Shown here: positions 23,889 through 32,882 of the stretch, piece after piece
Position numbering within the stretch: position 1 is the first letter of the stretch
Layout: each line of letters starts with the position of its first letter
Assembly (NCBI GenBank): GCA_003213495.1
Contig: QCMW01000001.1
Coordinates: 496,001 to 560,000 of the forward strand
DNA length: 64,000 bases
Source: SAR86 cluster bacterium AG-422-O05
GTDB lineage: Bacteria; Pseudomonadota; Gammaproteobacteria; Magnimaribacterales; D2472
Direction: 5' to 3'
Made by a program: the position numbers and the translations under genes
The notes under the pieces: generated by a model
The model's database searches: none
The model's input: the letters and a program-made list of their open reading frames with translations, nothing else
Told to the model about the DNA's origin: nothing

Positions 23889-23934
23889 TGGTGCCCAGAG
23901 GTGGGATCGAACCACCGACACAAGGATTTTCAGT
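23889..23934 (-). repeat. Duplicated 3' end of tRNA-Phe (distal attachment-site repeat)
   Basis: A 46-of-46-base match to 30147-30192, beginning at the encoded CCA and running back through the T-arm and variable loop to base 31 of the tRNA, at the edge of the anticodon loop. After base 23934 the match ends and no 5' half follows, so this is a tRNA fragment rather than a gene. It marks the far boundary of the island. Confidence 0.92.
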
Positions 23935-23982
23935 TCTTGACTCGAGAATAGAAACCCTATAACAGTGCATGTTTCAGAGGTT

Positions 23983-24006
23983 ACTGTTCAAAATACTGTT
24001 CAAAAT
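23983..24006 (+). repeat. Tandem pair of 12-bp motif ACTGTTCAAAAT, left island edge
   Basis: Two exact head-to-tail copies of ACTGTTCAAAAT (23983-23994 and 23995-24006). They lie 49 bases inside the island boundary and 76 bases before hsdM. The same motif recurs in opposite orientation nearby and at the other edge of the island. It could be a recombinase or excisionase arm-type site or an operator for the hsd operon. Confidence 0.75.
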
Positions 24007-24035
24007 TAATCTTATTTTGAAACAATTTTGTATGA

Positions 24036-24047
24036 ATATTGAACAGT
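24036..24047 (-). repeat. Inverted copy of the 12-bp motif (11/12), left island edge
   Basis: ATATTGAACAGT is the reverse complement of ACTGTTCAAAAT with one mismatch. It lies 35 bases before hsdM, so a protein bound here could also affect hsd transcription. Confidence 0.6.
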
Positions 24048-24082
24048 TATTTATATATTTTGAGTAACTGGCATAATAAGGT

Positions 24083-25642
24083 ATGTCAAAAAATAACGCA
24101 GATTTTAAACAAACTCTTTGGAAGACAGCAGACTCACTTCGTGCTCAGATGGATGCTGCTGAATATAAACATATTGTTTTAGGTCTTATCTTTCTCAAAT
24201 ATATTTCCGACTCCTTCACAGAACAAAAAGAAAAAATCAAAGAGATGGTTACCAACCCTGACTCTGATTTTTTTATCAGTGAAAACTTATCAGACATCAA
24301 TGAACAAGATCTAGAGGATAGAGACTACTACACACAAGATAACGTTTTCTGGGTTCCGGAGTCTGCCAGATGGGAAACACTCAGAGATCAAGCAAAGCAA
24401 CCAGATATTGGTGCCATTATTGATCGCGCAATGGGAGATATAGAATCTGAAAACCAATCACTGAGAGGAAAACTTGATAAACGTTTTGGTAGAACTCAAC
24501 TATCAGAAGGTAAATTGGGTGAACTTATTGATCTTATCTCAACCATAGGATTTTCAGACGATCAAAAAGCAGGAGACATGTTAGGAGAGGTCTATGAATA
24601 CTTCTTGGGTCAATTTGCATCTGCAGAGGGCAAGAAAGGAGGGCAGTTCTATACACCAAGACATGTTGTTAAAACTCTAGTTGCAGTTCTCTCACCACAT
24701 AAGGGCAGAGTCTATGATCCATGTTGCGGTTCAGGCGGAATGTTTGTGCAAAGTGAAGAGTTTGTAAGATCTCATGGTGGAAGACGGGATGACATTTCTA
24801 TTTATGGACAAGAAAGCAATCCAACCACTTGGAGATTGGCAGCAATGAACTTAGCAATAAGGGGTTTTGCAGCAGATCTAGGTAAAGAACCTGGCGATAC
24901 CTTTGCAAAAGACCAACATCCAGATACTAAATTTGATTACGTTATTGCCAATCCACCTTTTAATATCTCTGATTGGGGTGGAGAGAAATACGAAGACGAT
25001 CCTCGTTGGATTTATGGTAGACCTCCAGTGGGTAATGCCAATTATGCATGGTTACAACATATGTTATGGAAACTAAGACCAGGTGGACAAGCAGGGGTGG
25101 TGCTGGCAAATGGTTCCATGAGTTCAACTACTTCCGGTGAAGGTGAGATCAGAGAGGCAATGATCAAAGGTGATGTGGTTGAAGTGATGATTGCACTTCC
25201 AGGACAATTATTCTTAAACACTCAAATTCCTGTTTGTTTGTGGTTTTTAACAAATGATAAAACTGCAAATGGTAGAAATAGAAAAAATGAAACCCTTTTC
25301 ATAGATGCAAGAAACCTTGGAACTATGGAAACAAGAGTTCTTAAAGTTTTAACAGATGAAGATATTAAGAAAGTTCAGGATACAGTTTCTTCTTGGAGAA
25401 CTGGAGATGGATATGAAGACATTGAAGGTTATTGCAAAAGTTCAACTACTGAAGAAATTGAAAAGAATAGTTTTGTCTTAACCCCTGGAAGATATGTTGG
25501 TTTTGCAGAGGAAGATGACGATGGGATCCCCTTTGAAGAAAAGATGAAAATATTAAAACAATCACTTGATAAGTTAAGAGATGAATCTAACCAACTAGAT
25601 ATTAAATTAAAAGAAAACTTGTCAAAAATTGGATATGAATAA
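24083..25642 (+). CDS. hsdM: Type I restriction-modification system, DNA methyltransferase subunit HsdM
   Basis: A 519-residue N6-adenine methyltransferase. It has an N-terminal helical domain ('DSLRAQMDAAEYKHIVLGLI'), the SAM-binding motif 'YDPCCGSGGMF' near residue 213 and the catalytic 'NPPF' near residue 291. With HsdS it methylates the recognition sequence; with HsdS and HsdR it restricts unmodified DNA. Length is normal and the frame is intact. It is the first gene of the island operon, and its stop overlaps the hsdS start (ATGAATAA). No regulatory C-protein gene precedes it. Confidence 0.97.
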   Translation: MSKNNADFKQTLWKTADSLRAQMDAAEYKHIVLGLIFLKYISDSFTEQKEKIKEMVTNPDSDFFISENLSDINEQDLEDRDYYTQDNVFWVPESARWETLRDQAKQPDIGAIIDRAMGDIESENQSLRGKLDKRFGRTQLSEGKLGELIDLISTIGFSDDQKAGDMLGEVYEYFLGQFASAEGKKGGQFYTPRHVVKTLVAVLSPHKGRVYDPCCGSGGMFVQSEEFVRSHGGRRDDISIYGQESNPTTWRLAAMNLAIRGFAADLGKEPGDTFAKDQHPDTKFDYVIANPPFNISDWGGEKYEDDPRWIYGRPPVGNANYAWLQHMLWKLRPGGQAGVVLANGSMSSTTSGEGEIREAMIKGDVVEVMIALPGQLFLNTQIPVCLWFLTNDKTANGRNRKNETLFIDARNLGTMETRVLKVLTDEDIKKVQDTVSSWRTGDGYEDIEGYCKSSTTEEIEKNSFVLTPGRYVGFAEEDDDGIPFEEKMKILKQSLDKLRDESNQLDIKLKENLSKIGYE

Positions 25643-26942
25643 CTGGAATCAAGTTTCTCTTCAAGAAGTTTGTAAAATTACGAGAGGTGCTTCACCTCGT
25701 CCAATAAAAGACTGGATTACTGAAGACCTAAAAGGAATACCATGGGTAAAAATTAGTGATGCAACAGCATCTAAAACAAGATTTATAAAACATACTTCAG
25801 AAAGGATCAAACAAGAAGGCATATCAAAGAGTGTTTCAGTTGTTCCAGGTGATTTGATAGTCTCAAATAGTGCAACACCCGGTCTTCCAAAATTTATGGA
25901 TATTAATGCTTGTATTCACGACGGATGGTTATTGATTAGAGAATTTGAAGGCATTGATAAAGAGTTTTTATATTATCTATTAATTAATGATAGAAAATAT
26001 TTGGTTTCTCAGGGGACTGGAACAGTTTTTACAAATCTAAAGACCGATATTTTAAAAAATCACATTATTCAACTACCAACTATTAATGTTCAAAAAACCA
26101 TTGCAAGTTTTTTATCAAAATTAGATTCAAAAATAGAACTCAATCAAAAAATGAATGAAACTCTTGAAGAGATTGTAAAGACACTCTTTAAATCTTGGTT
26201 TATAGACTTTGATCCAGTAAGAGCAAAAGCAGAAGGAAGACCTACAGGACTATCAAAAGAAATAAGTGATTTATTTCCTGATTCTTTTGAAGATTCTGAG
26301 TTGGGTGAGATACCTGAGGGATTTAAAGTTGATAGTGTAGATAACCAATATGATATTTCTATTGGCAAAACACCACCAAGGAAAGAACCTCAGTGGTTTT
26401 CTGAGAACCAACAAGATATTCCATGGGCATCCATTAAAGATATGGGTGATACAGGTGTATACATCAATAAAACTTCAGAGTTTTTAACTAACGAAGCAAT
26501 AGAAAAATTTAATATTCGTGTGATACCAAAAAATAATGTCATTCTTAGTTTTAAATTGACAGTAGGAAGAGTTTCAATTCTTCAAAAAGATATGTGCACA
26601 AATGAAGCAATAGCACACTTTGTTCCAAAGGATAATGATCTAAGTAAGGTTTTTACTTATTGCTTATTAAAATCAATAAGGTATGAATCTCTATCCAGCA
26701 CCTCCTCTATAGCAACCGCAGTTAATTCAAAGATCATTAAAGCAATGAAGTGCATTTTTCCTAGTAAAGCACTTTTAATTGCATTTAATGAGTTTTGTCA
26801 TCCCATTTATAAAAAAATTGAAACAAATACTAATGAAATTGAAACACTATTATCTCTTAGAGATGCTTTGTTACCAAAACTAATATCTGGAGAATTAAAG
26901 ATTCCAGACGCAGAGAATTTCGTTGATGAGGTAGGTATCTAA
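25635..26942 (+). CDS. hsdS: Type I restriction-modification specificity subunit HsdS
   Basis: A 435-residue specificity subunit with two target-recognition domains, each reading half of a split DNA site. The first spans about residues 1-150 and the second about 235-385. Between and after them lie the conserved helical spacers, the first ending in 'LFKSWFIDFDPVRAKAEG' and the last with 'LLSLRDALLPKLISGEL'. The track start (25629) is a TTG; the ATG at 25635 overlaps the hsdM stop by 8 bases. Both recognition domains look full length. The recognised sequence cannot be predicted here. The stop and the hsdR start share one base (TAATG). Confidence 0.95.
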   Translation: MNNWNQVSLQEVCKITRGASPRPIKDWITEDLKGIPWVKISDATASKTRFIKHTSERIKQEGISKSVSVVPGDLIVSNSATPGLPKFMDINACIHDGWLLIREFEGIDKEFLYYLLINDRKYLVSQGTGTVFTNLKTDILKNHIIQLPTINVQKTIASFLSKLDSKIELNQKMNETLEEIVKTLFKSWFIDFDPVRAKAEGRPTGLSKEISDLFPDSFEDSELGEIPEGFKVDSVDNQYDISIGKTPPRKEPQWFSENQQDIPWASIKDMGDTGVYINKTSEFLTNEAIEKFNIRVIPKNNVILSFKLTVGRVSILQKDMCTNEAIAHFVPKDNDLSKVFTYCLLKSIRYESLSSTSSIATAVNSKIIKAMKCIFPSKALLIAFNEFCHPIYKKIETNTNEIETLLSLRDALLPKLISGELKIPDAENFVDEVGI

Positions 26943-29900
26943 TGTCTTTAATTACTGAAGAACAAGTTGAACTACAAAGTATAGAGTGGTTTAAGGAACT
27001 TGGATATCAGTATAAAGATGGTTATGACATTGCTCCTGAGGGAGTAAATCCTGAAAGGGATGATTTTAGAAAAGTTATTCTTGAAGAAAGACTTAAGTCA
27101 GCACTTATTAGAATAAATCCTGATATTCCTAATCAGACTATTCAAAATTCTATACCTCAAATATTAAATCCTAATATTCCAGGATTGCTTAACTGCAATC
27201 GTGAGATACATAAGTGGGTTACAAAAGGATTAAAAGTATCTTTCATGGAAGACAATCAGGAGGTTGGAAGACAACTTAAGTTAATAGACTTTGAAAGCAT
27301 TGATAACAACGATTGGTTAGTTGTAAATCAGTTTGAGATACAAGGTGATCAAAGACTTAGAAGACCTGATGTTTTGGTTTTTGTAAATGGATTGCCTTTG
27401 GGAGTTATTGAACTCAAGAATCCTGCAGATGAAAAAGCAGATATATGGTCTGCCTATAATCAATTGCAAACTTATAAAGAAAATATACCCGATTTATTTA
27501 ATACCAATGGAGTATTAGTTATCTCTGATGGTATTCAGGCAAGAATGGGTTCTTTAACTGCACCGCAAGAAAGATTCATGAGGTGGAGAACTATAGATGG
27601 TGAGACCACAGATCCTTTAGGCGCTTATCAAGATTTAGAAACCCTAATAAGAGGACTTTTTGACAAAGAGACTTTCCTAAACTTTATTAGATACTTTTGT
27701 ATTTTTGAAGACGATAAAACTATTATTAAAAAGGTTGCTGGATATCATCAGTTTTATGCAGTCCAAAAAGCACTTGAGAAAGTAGTTGAAGCATCGCAAG
27801 TTGATGGTAGTAAGAAAGGTGGTGTTGTTTGGCATACGCAAGGAGCAGGTAAGAGTATTGAAATGACTTGTCTTGCGGGAAGAATTATTTCTGAACCAAG
27901 ACTAGGCAATCCTACTATTGTCATGGTCACTGATAGACAAGATTTAGACGGACAACTCTTTGGAGTATTCAATGATTCAGGAGAATTATTAGGAGAAGCA
28001 CCAAAACAAGCAGAGACGATTAAAGAACTTAAAGACTTACTTGCAGACAGACCTTCAGGTGGAATTATTTTTACCACTATTCAGAAATTTAAACCTGAGA
28101 AAGGTGAAGACAAGTTCCCTGTCTTAACTGATAGACATAATGTTATTGTCATGTGTGATGAGGCACACAGAACTCAATATGGATTTAAGGGAGTTGTTGA
28201 TCAGAAAACAGGACAGATCAAATATGGTCTTGCTCGTGCTTTAAGAGATGGACTTCCCAATGCGACATTTCTTGCCTTCACTGGAACTCCAATATCTCAA
28301 GATGATAGAGATACTCAGGCAGTTTTTGGAGAGTATGTTGATGTCTATGATATTCAACAGGCAGTGGAAGATGGTGCAACAGTTCCAATCTACTTTGAAT
28401 CAAGATTAGCAAAAATTGAGATAGACGAATCTAAATTACCTACTATCGATGATGAAGTTGAAGACATCTTTGAGGATGGTATAGAAAGTGATGAACAACA
28501 AGAGAAAGCAAAATCTAAATGGTCACAAATTGAAGCATTGGTTGGTGCACAACCAAGATTAAAAGAAGTTGCAGAAGACCTTATTCAGCACTTTGAGACT
28601 CGACAAAAGACTCAACCTGGTAAAGCAATGATAGTTGGAATGAGTAGAGACATCTGTGCAAGACTTTACGATGAGTTAATCAAAATCAAACCAGAGTGGG
28701 ATAGTGAAGATCACAGATCTGGAGCAGTTAAAGTGGTTATGACTGCATCTGCAAGTGATGAAGAACATTTACAAAAACATCACACCTCAAAACAACAGAA
28801 GAAAGATTTAGAAAAACGATTTAAAGATCCATCTGATGAACTGCAAATAGTTATTGTCAGAGACATGTGGTTAACAGGATTTGATGCTCCTTGTTTGTCA
28901 ACTATGTATGTTGATAAACCCATGCAAGGTGCAAACTTGGCACAAGCAATAGCAAGAGTAAACAGAGTCTTTGCCGATAAACCAGGTGGTCTAATCGTTG
29001 ATTACATAGGAATTGCTCCTCAATTAAAAGAAGCACTAGCAACTTACAGTGCAAGCAAAGGAAGAGGCAAACCAACCATAGATGCTAGTGAGGCATTAAA
29101 AATTCTGGAAGAAAAGTTATCGGTGGCACGTGACTTGTTACATCCAGTTGATTGGTCTGATTATAAAACCAAAGCATTGCAACTTTTACCAGAATGTATT
29201 GATCATGTTTTGGAATTAGAAGATGGCAGGAAAAGATATTGTGATGTTGTCTTACAAATGACAAAAGCATTTGCATTATGTGGTGCAATGGATGAGGCAT
29301 TAATTTTTTCAGAAGAGGTAGCATTCCATCAGGCAGTCAGAGCACCTTTGATAAAAACTAACAGAAAGGGTGGAAGAGGAGAGTTTAAAGATACTGATTT
29401 TGAACTTAAACAACTTGTTTCAGAATCTCTTGTTTCTGGAGGTGTTTCAGATATCTTCCAAATTGCAGGTCTTGAATCTCCAGATATATCTATTCTTTCT
29501 GATGAATTTTTAAAAGAAGTGCAAAACATTAAACATAAAAATATTGCAGTTGAATTATTAGAAAAACTTCTTAACGATGAAGTGAAATCAAAATTTAGAA
29601 CAAATGTAGTAAAACAAAGAAAATTTAGTGATCTTCTTCAGAATGCGTTATCAAAATATCAAAACAGATCTATTGAAGCAGCACAGGTAATTGCAGAACT
29701 AATTGAGATGGCAAAAGAGTTTAAAAATGACATAGAGAAATCTAATTCCTTGAATTTAAACTCTGCTGAAAATGCTTTTTATGATGCTTTATCGAATAAC
29801 AAATCTGCAGAGGAGTTGATGGGAGAAGAGGTCTTAGTTCAAATTTCTAGAGAGATTGCAGAAAAGTTAAGAAAAAATGTCACAGTTGACTGGTCAGTAA

Positions 29901-30040
29901 GAGAATCAGTTAGAGCAAGACTTAGACTTTTAGTCAAAAACCTTTTAAGAAAATACAAATATCCGCCTGATCAGCAAGCAGAAGCAACCGAATTAGTTCT
30001 TTCACAGGCAGAAGTTATTTCAGAAGAATTAGTTGCCTAG
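26942..30040 (+). CDS. hsdR: Type I restriction enzyme endonuclease/translocase subunit HsdR
   Basis: A 1032-residue motor and nuclease subunit. The N-terminal nuclease has 'RRPDVLVFVNGLPLGVIELK' (PD...ExK motif, near residues 140-160). The SF2 translocase has a Walker A-type 'TQGAGKS' near residue 300, 'DEAHRTQYG' near 405, 'TGTP' near 445 and the 'QAIARVNRVF' motif VI near 670. The C-terminal third is the HsdM-binding helical region. Nothing is truncated, so the system looks active. It ends 107 bases before the tRNA-Phe gene. Confidence 0.96.
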   Translation: MSLITEEQVELQSIEWFKELGYQYKDGYDIAPEGVNPERDDFRKVILEERLKSALIRINPDIPNQTIQNSIPQILNPNIPGLLNCNREIHKWVTKGLKVSFMEDNQEVGRQLKLIDFESIDNNDWLVVNQFEIQGDQRLRRPDVLVFVNGLPLGVIELKNPADEKADIWSAYNQLQTYKENIPDLFNTNGVLVISDGIQARMGSLTAPQERFMRWRTIDGETTDPLGAYQDLETLIRGLFDKETFLNFIRYFCIFEDDKTIIKKVAGYHQFYAVQKALEKVVEASQVDGSKKGGVVWHTQGAGKSIEMTCLAGRIISEPRLGNPTIVMVTDRQDLDGQLFGVFNDSGELLGEAPKQAETIKELKDLLADRPSGGIIFTTIQKFKPEKGEDKFPVLTDRHNVIVMCDEAHRTQYGFKGVVDQKTGQIKYGLARALRDGLPNATFLAFTGTPISQDDRDTQAVFGEYVDVYDIQQAVEDGATVPIYFESRLAKIEIDESKLPTIDDEVEDIFEDGIESDEQQEKAKSKWSQIEALVGAQPRLKEVAEDLIQHFETRQKTQPGKAMIVGMSRDICARLYDELIKIKPEWDSEDHRSGAVKVVMTASASDEEHLQKHHTSKQQKKDLEKRFKDPSDELQIVIVRDMWLTGFDAPCLSTMYVDKPMQGANLAQAIARVNRVFADKPGGLIVDYIGIAPQLKEALATYSASKGRGKPTIDASEALKILEEKLSVARDLLHPVDWSDYKTKALQLLPECIDHVLELEDGRKRYCDVVLQMTKAFALCGAMDEALIFSEEVAFHQAVRAPLIKTNRKGGRGEFKDTDFELKQLVSESLVSGGVSDIFQIAGLESPDISILSDEFLKEVQNIKHKNIAVELLEKLLNDEVKSKFRTNVVKQRKFSDLLQNALSKYQNRSIEAAQVIAELIEMAKEFKNDIEKSNSLNLNSAENAFYDALSNNKSAEELMGEEVLVQISREIAEKLRKNVTVDWSVRESVRARLRLLVKNLLRKYKYPPDQQAEATELVLSQAEVISEELVA

Positions 30041-30046
30041 TGATAC

Positions 30047-30058
30047 ATTTTGAACAGT
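30047..30058 (-). repeat. Inverted exact copy of the 12-bp motif, right island edge
   Basis: ATTTTGAACAGT, the exact reverse complement of ACTGTTCAAAAT, begins 7 bases after the hsdR stop. A degenerate direct copy (GCTGTTCAAGAC, 30065-30076, 9/12) follows. Confidence 0.7.
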
Positions 30059-30085
30059 TTAGGTGCTGTTCAAGACGATAAGCAT

Positions 30086-30097
30086 TTTTTGAACAGT
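30086..30097 (-). repeat. Second inverted copy of the 12-bp motif (11/12), right island edge
   Basis: TTTTTGAACAGT differs from the motif at one position. It is part of a symmetric TTTTTTGAAC-A-GTTCTAAAAA stretch (about 30085-30105) that could also fold into a weak hairpin after hsdR, so a terminator role is possible too. Confidence 0.55.
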
Positions 30098-30146
30098 TCT
30101 AAAAAAAGACATAACTACTCAATAGATTGATTTTAAAGGGTTTGAG

Positions 30147-30222
30147 TGGTGCCCAGAGGTGGGATCGAACCACCGACACAAGGATTTTCAGTCCTTTGCT
30201 CTACCAACTGAGCTATCTGGGC
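30147..30222 (-). tRNA. tRNA-Phe (anticodon GAA)
   Basis: On the minus strand the 76-base sequence starts GCCCAGATAGCTCAG and ends TCTGGGCACCA, with a 7-bp acceptor stem, the D-arm 'AGCTCAGTTGGTAGAGC', the anticodon loop CTGAAAA (GAA, Phe), and a T-arm containing GGTTCGATCCC. The 3' CCA is encoded. The gene is intact and serves as the integration site of the adjacent island, whose junction keeps its 3' end sequence. Confidence 0.97.
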
Positions 30223-30238
30223 CTAAATTGAACTTTGG

Positions 30239-30267
30239 ATTATAGGCAAGTTTGTAAATATTGTCAT
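30239..30267 (-). promoter_or_regulatory. Sigma-70 promoter of tRNA-Phe
   Basis: On the minus strand, ATGACA (30262-30267, 5 of 6 matches to TTGACA), a 17-base spacer and a perfect TATAAT (30239-30244) lie 16 bases before the tRNA 5' end. The promoter lies on the chromosomal side, so insertion of the island did not disturb expression. Confidence 0.8.
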
Positions 30268-30278
30268 TAAGTAAAAGC

Positions 30279-32882
30279 TTAAGAACGAACTCTTTCGTTA
30301 TTCGGATCATATAAAGATCCCTTACCAACAATTTGCACAGTGATTGGATAAATTCCATCACCATCTTCGTTGAAGTACTCAATTAACAATTGTTTGCCTT
30401 GAATAGCCAGTTCTTTTGGTAAGTAACCCATAACTACAAATTTTTTGATAGAAGGGCAGTAAGACATTCCAGTTGTATACGATCTTCTGCCTTTGCTGTC
30501 GATAGGTACTTCACCTGTTGCAGGATCAATTATTGGGGAGATACCAACAGGATATCTTGGAACACCTGATACGTTTAAATCATCTAAAGTCATAGTACAT
30601 AGAATGGCGCATGGATCCTCTTCTCGATGTGACAGATGAGCAGCTTTACCATGGAAGTCAGCTTCTTTTACTAGCGGTCTTTGAATGGCTGCCTCAATAG
30701 CAGTATATTCTGTTTCTAGATCAGCTCCTTGCAGTCTAAAACTTTTTTCAAGACGTCTGCTATTTGCATATGTTTCGATACCAACTGGGACTACTCCAAC
30801 TTCAAGTAGCGAATCATAAAGCGCTAAACCATCATCTTTGTTATTGTTAAAGTAAATTTCCCATCCACTTTCTCCAACATATGAAATTCTTGCTGCCCAA
30901 ACGTCAACTTTTTTACCACCCGATAAATTAAGTGTTAAATTTTTTGCGGTAACAAATGGAAAATTTTGAATATCAATTTCATTAGGATCTATAAAATTAC
31001 CTAATGCATTAACAGCTTTTGGTCCCCAGAGTCCTAGTGTTGCTATATCATGAGTTCTAATATTTATGTCGGCATTCAGTCCGTTGTCATCTCTGTAATT
31101 ACGTAAAGTGACCCAGTCACGATTTCCATCAGCACCACCGGTTACAACTCTATAGCTATCGACTCCCAAGCGAGAGATAGTAAGATCAGCATGCACTCCA
31201 CCATCTTCATCTAAAAAGTTCGTATAAATAACTTTTCCTTCCGGAGTATTGCCTCCAACTTTAGCAACTGAAAGGTATTCCAGCATACGCTCAGCATCTG
31301 GACCTTTTATATCCATGATAGGGAAGTGAGATAAATTAATCATGCCAACTGAGTCACTCATAGCTAGGTGTTCAGCATTAGCAACATCATAGGGTACATG
31401 GCGCGTATCCCATTCGTTTTCTCTTAATGGAACTTCCTTCATATATCGTTCAAGTTTTTCTCTGTTAGTCGTATAAGCTAGAGCTCTTTCCCATCCTGCA
31501 ACCTCATTTTCAAAGTGGCCACCCAGCTCTTTTTCTCTTTCATAAAATGGGCTTACAAACATTTCTCTTTGGGTAATATATGGTTCTCTAGGATGAACAG
31601 CAGGTGTATAGATAGTTTGAGAGTTTTCAAATGCTCTTGTTTTTACATATTCTTTTTCTTTTTGATGTGGATAGAATCTTGATATGTCGAATGAATGCAT
31701 ATCCACTTGAGTTTTACCATTGACCATCGCTTCAGCACATAATCTGGCGCAACCAGGGCCATCTTTTACCCAAACAGCTTCACACAACCAAAATCCTCTT
31801 ATTTCAGGACTTTCACCAATTAAAGATCCTGCATCAGCTGTTACGGAAAGAAGCCCATTAAATGAACTTTTTTCATCCCAACCTAATTCACTAAGGATTG
31901 GTGTTGTTTCAAAAGCTTTTTCAAGAGGCTCTGCAATTTCTTCGAGTTCTAAATATCTCATAGAATCAGAAAGCATGGTTTTATCAGGATTTCCTATATC
32001 TTCAGGATCAACCAACCTTGGATTTTTATCTTCATAAAATCCCCATTCGAGCATGCCGCCATGAAATTTTCCAGTATCTCTAACATATGCTGAATTACCC
32101 TGATCTCTTAATAGGGGATAAACAAGCATTTCTTCAGTATTTTGAATTTCTTCATATGGTCCAAAAAACAAGAGTGGATGTTCTACAGGCATTAATGGAA
32201 CACCAACTCCTGCCATATCACCCATCAATGGTCCCCAGATTCCTGAAGCAATAACAACTTTATTAGTTTTAATAGTTCCTTTATCAGTTTTGACTGCAAC
32301 AATTTTTCCGTTATCTGTTTCAAAACCAGTAGCTGGAGTATTTGTAAATGTTTTTAGGGCGCCTTTTTCTTTTGCAGTTTCTACAGCAAAATTAACTACC
32401 TCTTGTGATCTTGGAACAACAAGACCTGCGTCCGGATCCCACATAGCACCAATCATAGAATCTTCTTCAAGCAATGGTAACTTTTCAACTGCTTCTGCCG
32501 CTGATATTAATCTAACATTTGTACCAAATGCTTTTCCTGATGCAACTTTTCGTTTAAGTTCTTCCCATCTCTCTTCATCACCTTTACGACAAATTTCAAG
32601 GCCGCCCTTTTTTAAAAAGAACCCATTATCCTCATAAAATTTTCTGCTGAATGCAGTAGTCCAACAGCCTAATTTGTCATGAGTAGTGTTATAGACAAAA
32701 TCAGACGCATGAGCAGTTGAAGCAATGTCAGAGGGGATAATAGTAGACTTCTCTAATCCAACAATATTTGTTTCGCCAAGCTCTGCTAGCCAGTATGCCA
32801 ACATAGATCCAACAATGCCGCCCACCCCAACAATAACTACATTTGCTTCGTTAGGAAATTTTGATTTTGTATCGTTGCTCAT
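30279..32882 (-). CDS. Dimethylglycine/sarcosine dehydrogenase-like FAD oxidoreductase with GcvT-type folate domain
   Basis: An 867-residue two-part enzyme. The N-terminal half is a DAO/DMGDH flavoprotein with an FAD motif 'VVIVGVGGIVGSMLAYWLA' (residues 15-33) and a histidine in 'STAHASDF' at the position that binds FAD covalently in DMGDH. The C-terminal half (about 430-860) resembles the GcvT aminomethyl-transferase/folate domain, with 'LGLWGPKA' and 'YVGESGWEIYF'. Such enzymes demethylate dimethylglycine, sarcosine or related N-methyl compounds and pass the one-carbon unit to tetrahydrofolate. The exact substrate is unknown. No glycine-betaine genes are adjacent, and it appears monocistronic. 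Confidence 0.85.
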   Translation of the reverse strand: MSNDTKSKFPNEANVVIVGVGGIVGSMLAYWLAELGETNIVGLEKSTIIPSDIASTAHASDFVYNTTHDKLGCWTTAFSRKFYEDNGFFLKKGGLEICRKGDEERWEELKRKVASGKAFGTNVRLISAAEAVEKLPLLEEDSMIGAMWDPDAGLVVPRSQEVVNFAVETAKEKGALKTFTNTPATGFETDNGKIVAVKTDKGTIKTNKVVIASGIWGPLMGDMAGVGVPLMPVEHPLLFFGPYEEIQNTEEMLVYPLLRDQGNSAYVRDTGKFHGGMLEWGFYEDKNPRLVDPEDIGNPDKTMLSDSMRYLELEEIAEPLEKAFETTPILSELGWDEKSSFNGLLSVTADAGSLIGESPEIRGFWLCEAVWVKDGPGCARLCAEAMVNGKTQVDMHSFDISRFYPHQKEKEYVKTRAFENSQTIYTPAVHPREPYITQREMFVSPFYEREKELGGHFENEVAGWERALAYTTNREKLERYMKEVPLRENEWDTRHVPYDVANAEHLAMSDSVGMINLSHFPIMDIKGPDAERMLEYLSVAKVGGNTPEGKVIYTNFLDEDGGVHADLTISRLGVDSYRVVTGGADGNRDWVTLRNYRDDNGLNADINIRTHDIATLGLWGPKAVNALGNFIDPNEIDIQNFPFVTAKNLTLNLSGGKKVDVWAARISYVGESGWEIYFNNNKDDGLALYDSLLEVGVVPVGIETYANSRRLEKSFRLQGADLETEYTAIEAAIQRPLVKEADFHGKAAHLSHREEDPCAILCTMTLDDLNVSGVPRYPVGISPIIDPATGEVPIDSKGRRSYTTGMSYCPSIKKFVVMGYLPKELAIQGKQLLIEYFNEDGDGIYPITVQIVGKGSLYDPNNERVRS

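Larger units (their letters stand above)
23889..30192. mobile_element. tRNA-Phe genomic island carrying only a type I R-M operon
   Basis: The two outer ends are identical 46-bp direct repeats. One is inside the intact tRNA-Phe gene and the other is a stranded copy of its 3' end, the classic sign of site-specific integration into a tRNA 3' end. Between them lie hsdM, hsdS and hsdR and short edge regions with repeated motifs. No integrase, excisionase, primase or phage gene is present, so the element is either mobilised in trans or has lost its recombinase. Confidence 0.8.

Noticed and set aside
30188-30382. 64-aa minus-strand ORF
   Set aside because: It runs through the tRNA-Phe gene and the end of the DMGDH-like gene, so it cannot be coding.
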